A stretch of DNA of 64,000 bases from NCBI GenBank assembly GCA_002162685.1, contig MAAQ01000013.1:248001-312000 (forward strand), in the 5' to 3' direction. Made by a program: the position numbers and the translations under genes. The DNA is from Flavobacteriales bacterium 33_180_T64. GTDB lineage: Bacteria; Bacteroidota; Bacteroidia; Flavobacteriales; Flavobacteriaceae. Numbering within the stretch: position 1 is the stretch's first letter; every line of letters starts with the position of its first letter. Shown piece by piece: positions 63,634 through 64,000 of this stretch. The notes beneath the pieces are model-generated. The model did not search any database and was not told the DNA's origin. It worked only from the letters and a program-made list of their open reading frames with translations.

Positions 63634-64000
63634 AAAATGCCTATTATTTTTAACTTGTTTGATATTTGTTGGTTTTTATGCCAATGCTCAAAAAGTTGAA
63701 TTTGAAGAATTTGATTTAGATAACGGACTTCACGTTATCCTACACCAAGATAATACTGCTCCTGTAGTAACTGTAGGTGTAATGTATGATGTTGGAGGAA
63801 AAGATTTAGGAGGAAGTCCTGAAGCACCTCGCACAGGTTTTGCTCACTTTTTTGAACACCTCTTATTTGAAGGAACTAAAAATATAGATAGAGGAGAATG
63901 GTTTACAATCGTATCTTCAAATGGAGGAAGTAACAATGCAAATACATCTCTTGATAGAACATATTATTATGAAGTATTTCCTTCTAATAATTTAGAATTA
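63629..64000 (+). CDS. M16 family zinc peptidase, 3' end outside window
   Basis: First 124 residues. A signal peptide (MKKCLLFLTCLIFVGFYANAQ) precedes the M16 N-terminal domain with FDLDNGLHVILHQDN and the inverted zinc motif HFFEH in GFAHFFEHLLFEGT. Members are periplasmic processing peptidases resembling insulysin/PqqL, often encoded in tandem pairs in Bacteroidota; the partner would lie downstream, outside the window. The third zinc ligand Glu is not yet reached. Confidence 0.93.
   Translation, partial: MKKCLLFLTCLIFVGFYANAQKVEFEEFDLDNGLHVILHQDNTAPVVTVGVMYDVGGKDLGGSPEAPRTGFAHFFEHLLFEGTKNIDRGEWFTIVSSNGGSNNANTSLDRTYYYEVFPSNNLEL

Noticed and set aside
1-64000. tRNA or rRNA genes, CRISPR arrays, insertion sequences, prophage or integrative elements
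   Set aside because: No cloverleaf-like segments, repeat-spacer series, transposase, integrase or phage genes were seen; the repeats found are intragenic modules or a REP-like element.

Overview
The window is AT-rich chromosomal DNA of a member of the Bacteroidota, most probably a marine Flavobacteriaceae (Winogradskyella/Olleya/Lacinutrix-like; the genus cannot be fixed from sequence alone). Evidence: type IX secretion (T9SS) sorting domains of both kinds, a PorP/SprF family protein, TonB-dependent receptors with CarboxypepD_reg-like N-termini, a SUF operon with DUF59 and DUF2480 genes, DUF3078, DUF4199 and DUF5689 proteins, and many promoters of the Bacteroidota type (-33 TTG, about 17-23 nt, -7 TAnnTTTG). 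No tRNA, rRNA, CRISPR array, insertion sequence, phage or integrase gene was recognised.

Layout. 1-2.8 kb: 3' part of a penicillin-binding protein 1C gene and a small membrane protein. 2.8-8.4 kb: a secreted endonuclease/exonuclease/phosphatase (EEP) protein divergent from a TonB-dependent receptor and its DUF5689 lipoprotein partner, which looks like an uptake locus for phosphate-containing substrates. 8.9-22.9 kb (minus strand): a T9SS adhesin region, with two giant multidomain proteins carrying almost the same type B C-terminal sorting domain, a PorP/SprF protein and a PorE-like OmpA protein. 23-25.3 kb: a second EEP protein without signal peptide, and hflX. 25.4-35.3 kb (minus): DUF3078 porin-like protein and the SUF iron-sulfur assembly region (iscA-like, sufB, lipoprotein, sufC, sufD, sufS, then an M43 protease lipoprotein and a small exported protein, then sufE, DUF59, DUF2480). 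35.4-38.3 kb: thiL surrounded by three small paralogous Cys/His proteins and an alpha/beta hydrolase. 38.4-44.3 kb: brnQ, aminopeptidase P, a Crp/Fnr-type regulator, a T9SS type A metalloprotease and a glycine-rich small protein. 44.5-52 kb: a sortilin-like beta-propeller protein, an AraC regulator that has lost a normal start, a DUF6624/TPR lipoprotein, an esterase/TPR protein and an unrecognised outer-membrane protein. 52.1-55.6 kb: sdhCAB. 55.7-62 kb: a TonB-receptor-like barrel divergent from a LytS/LytT two-component pair, and a membrane-anchored MutS-like ATPase. 62-64 kb: rpmA/rplU, a DUF4199 protein and the 5' end of an M16 peptidase gene.

Most units are ordinary housekeeping. The parts that deserve attention are: the adhesin/SprF/PorE cluster with recently duplicated modules; the three small CxxFGH...CxxC proteins with shared upstream DNA; a recurring upstream element with core CATGTATTTCAGCG (read in gene direction) in front of at least four and perhaps six minus-strand genes; a group of genes whose -7 element lies only 4-6 nt from the start codon, which predicts leaderless mRNAs; and a REP-like palindrome inside the suf operon that has created a false upstream ATG for sufD.
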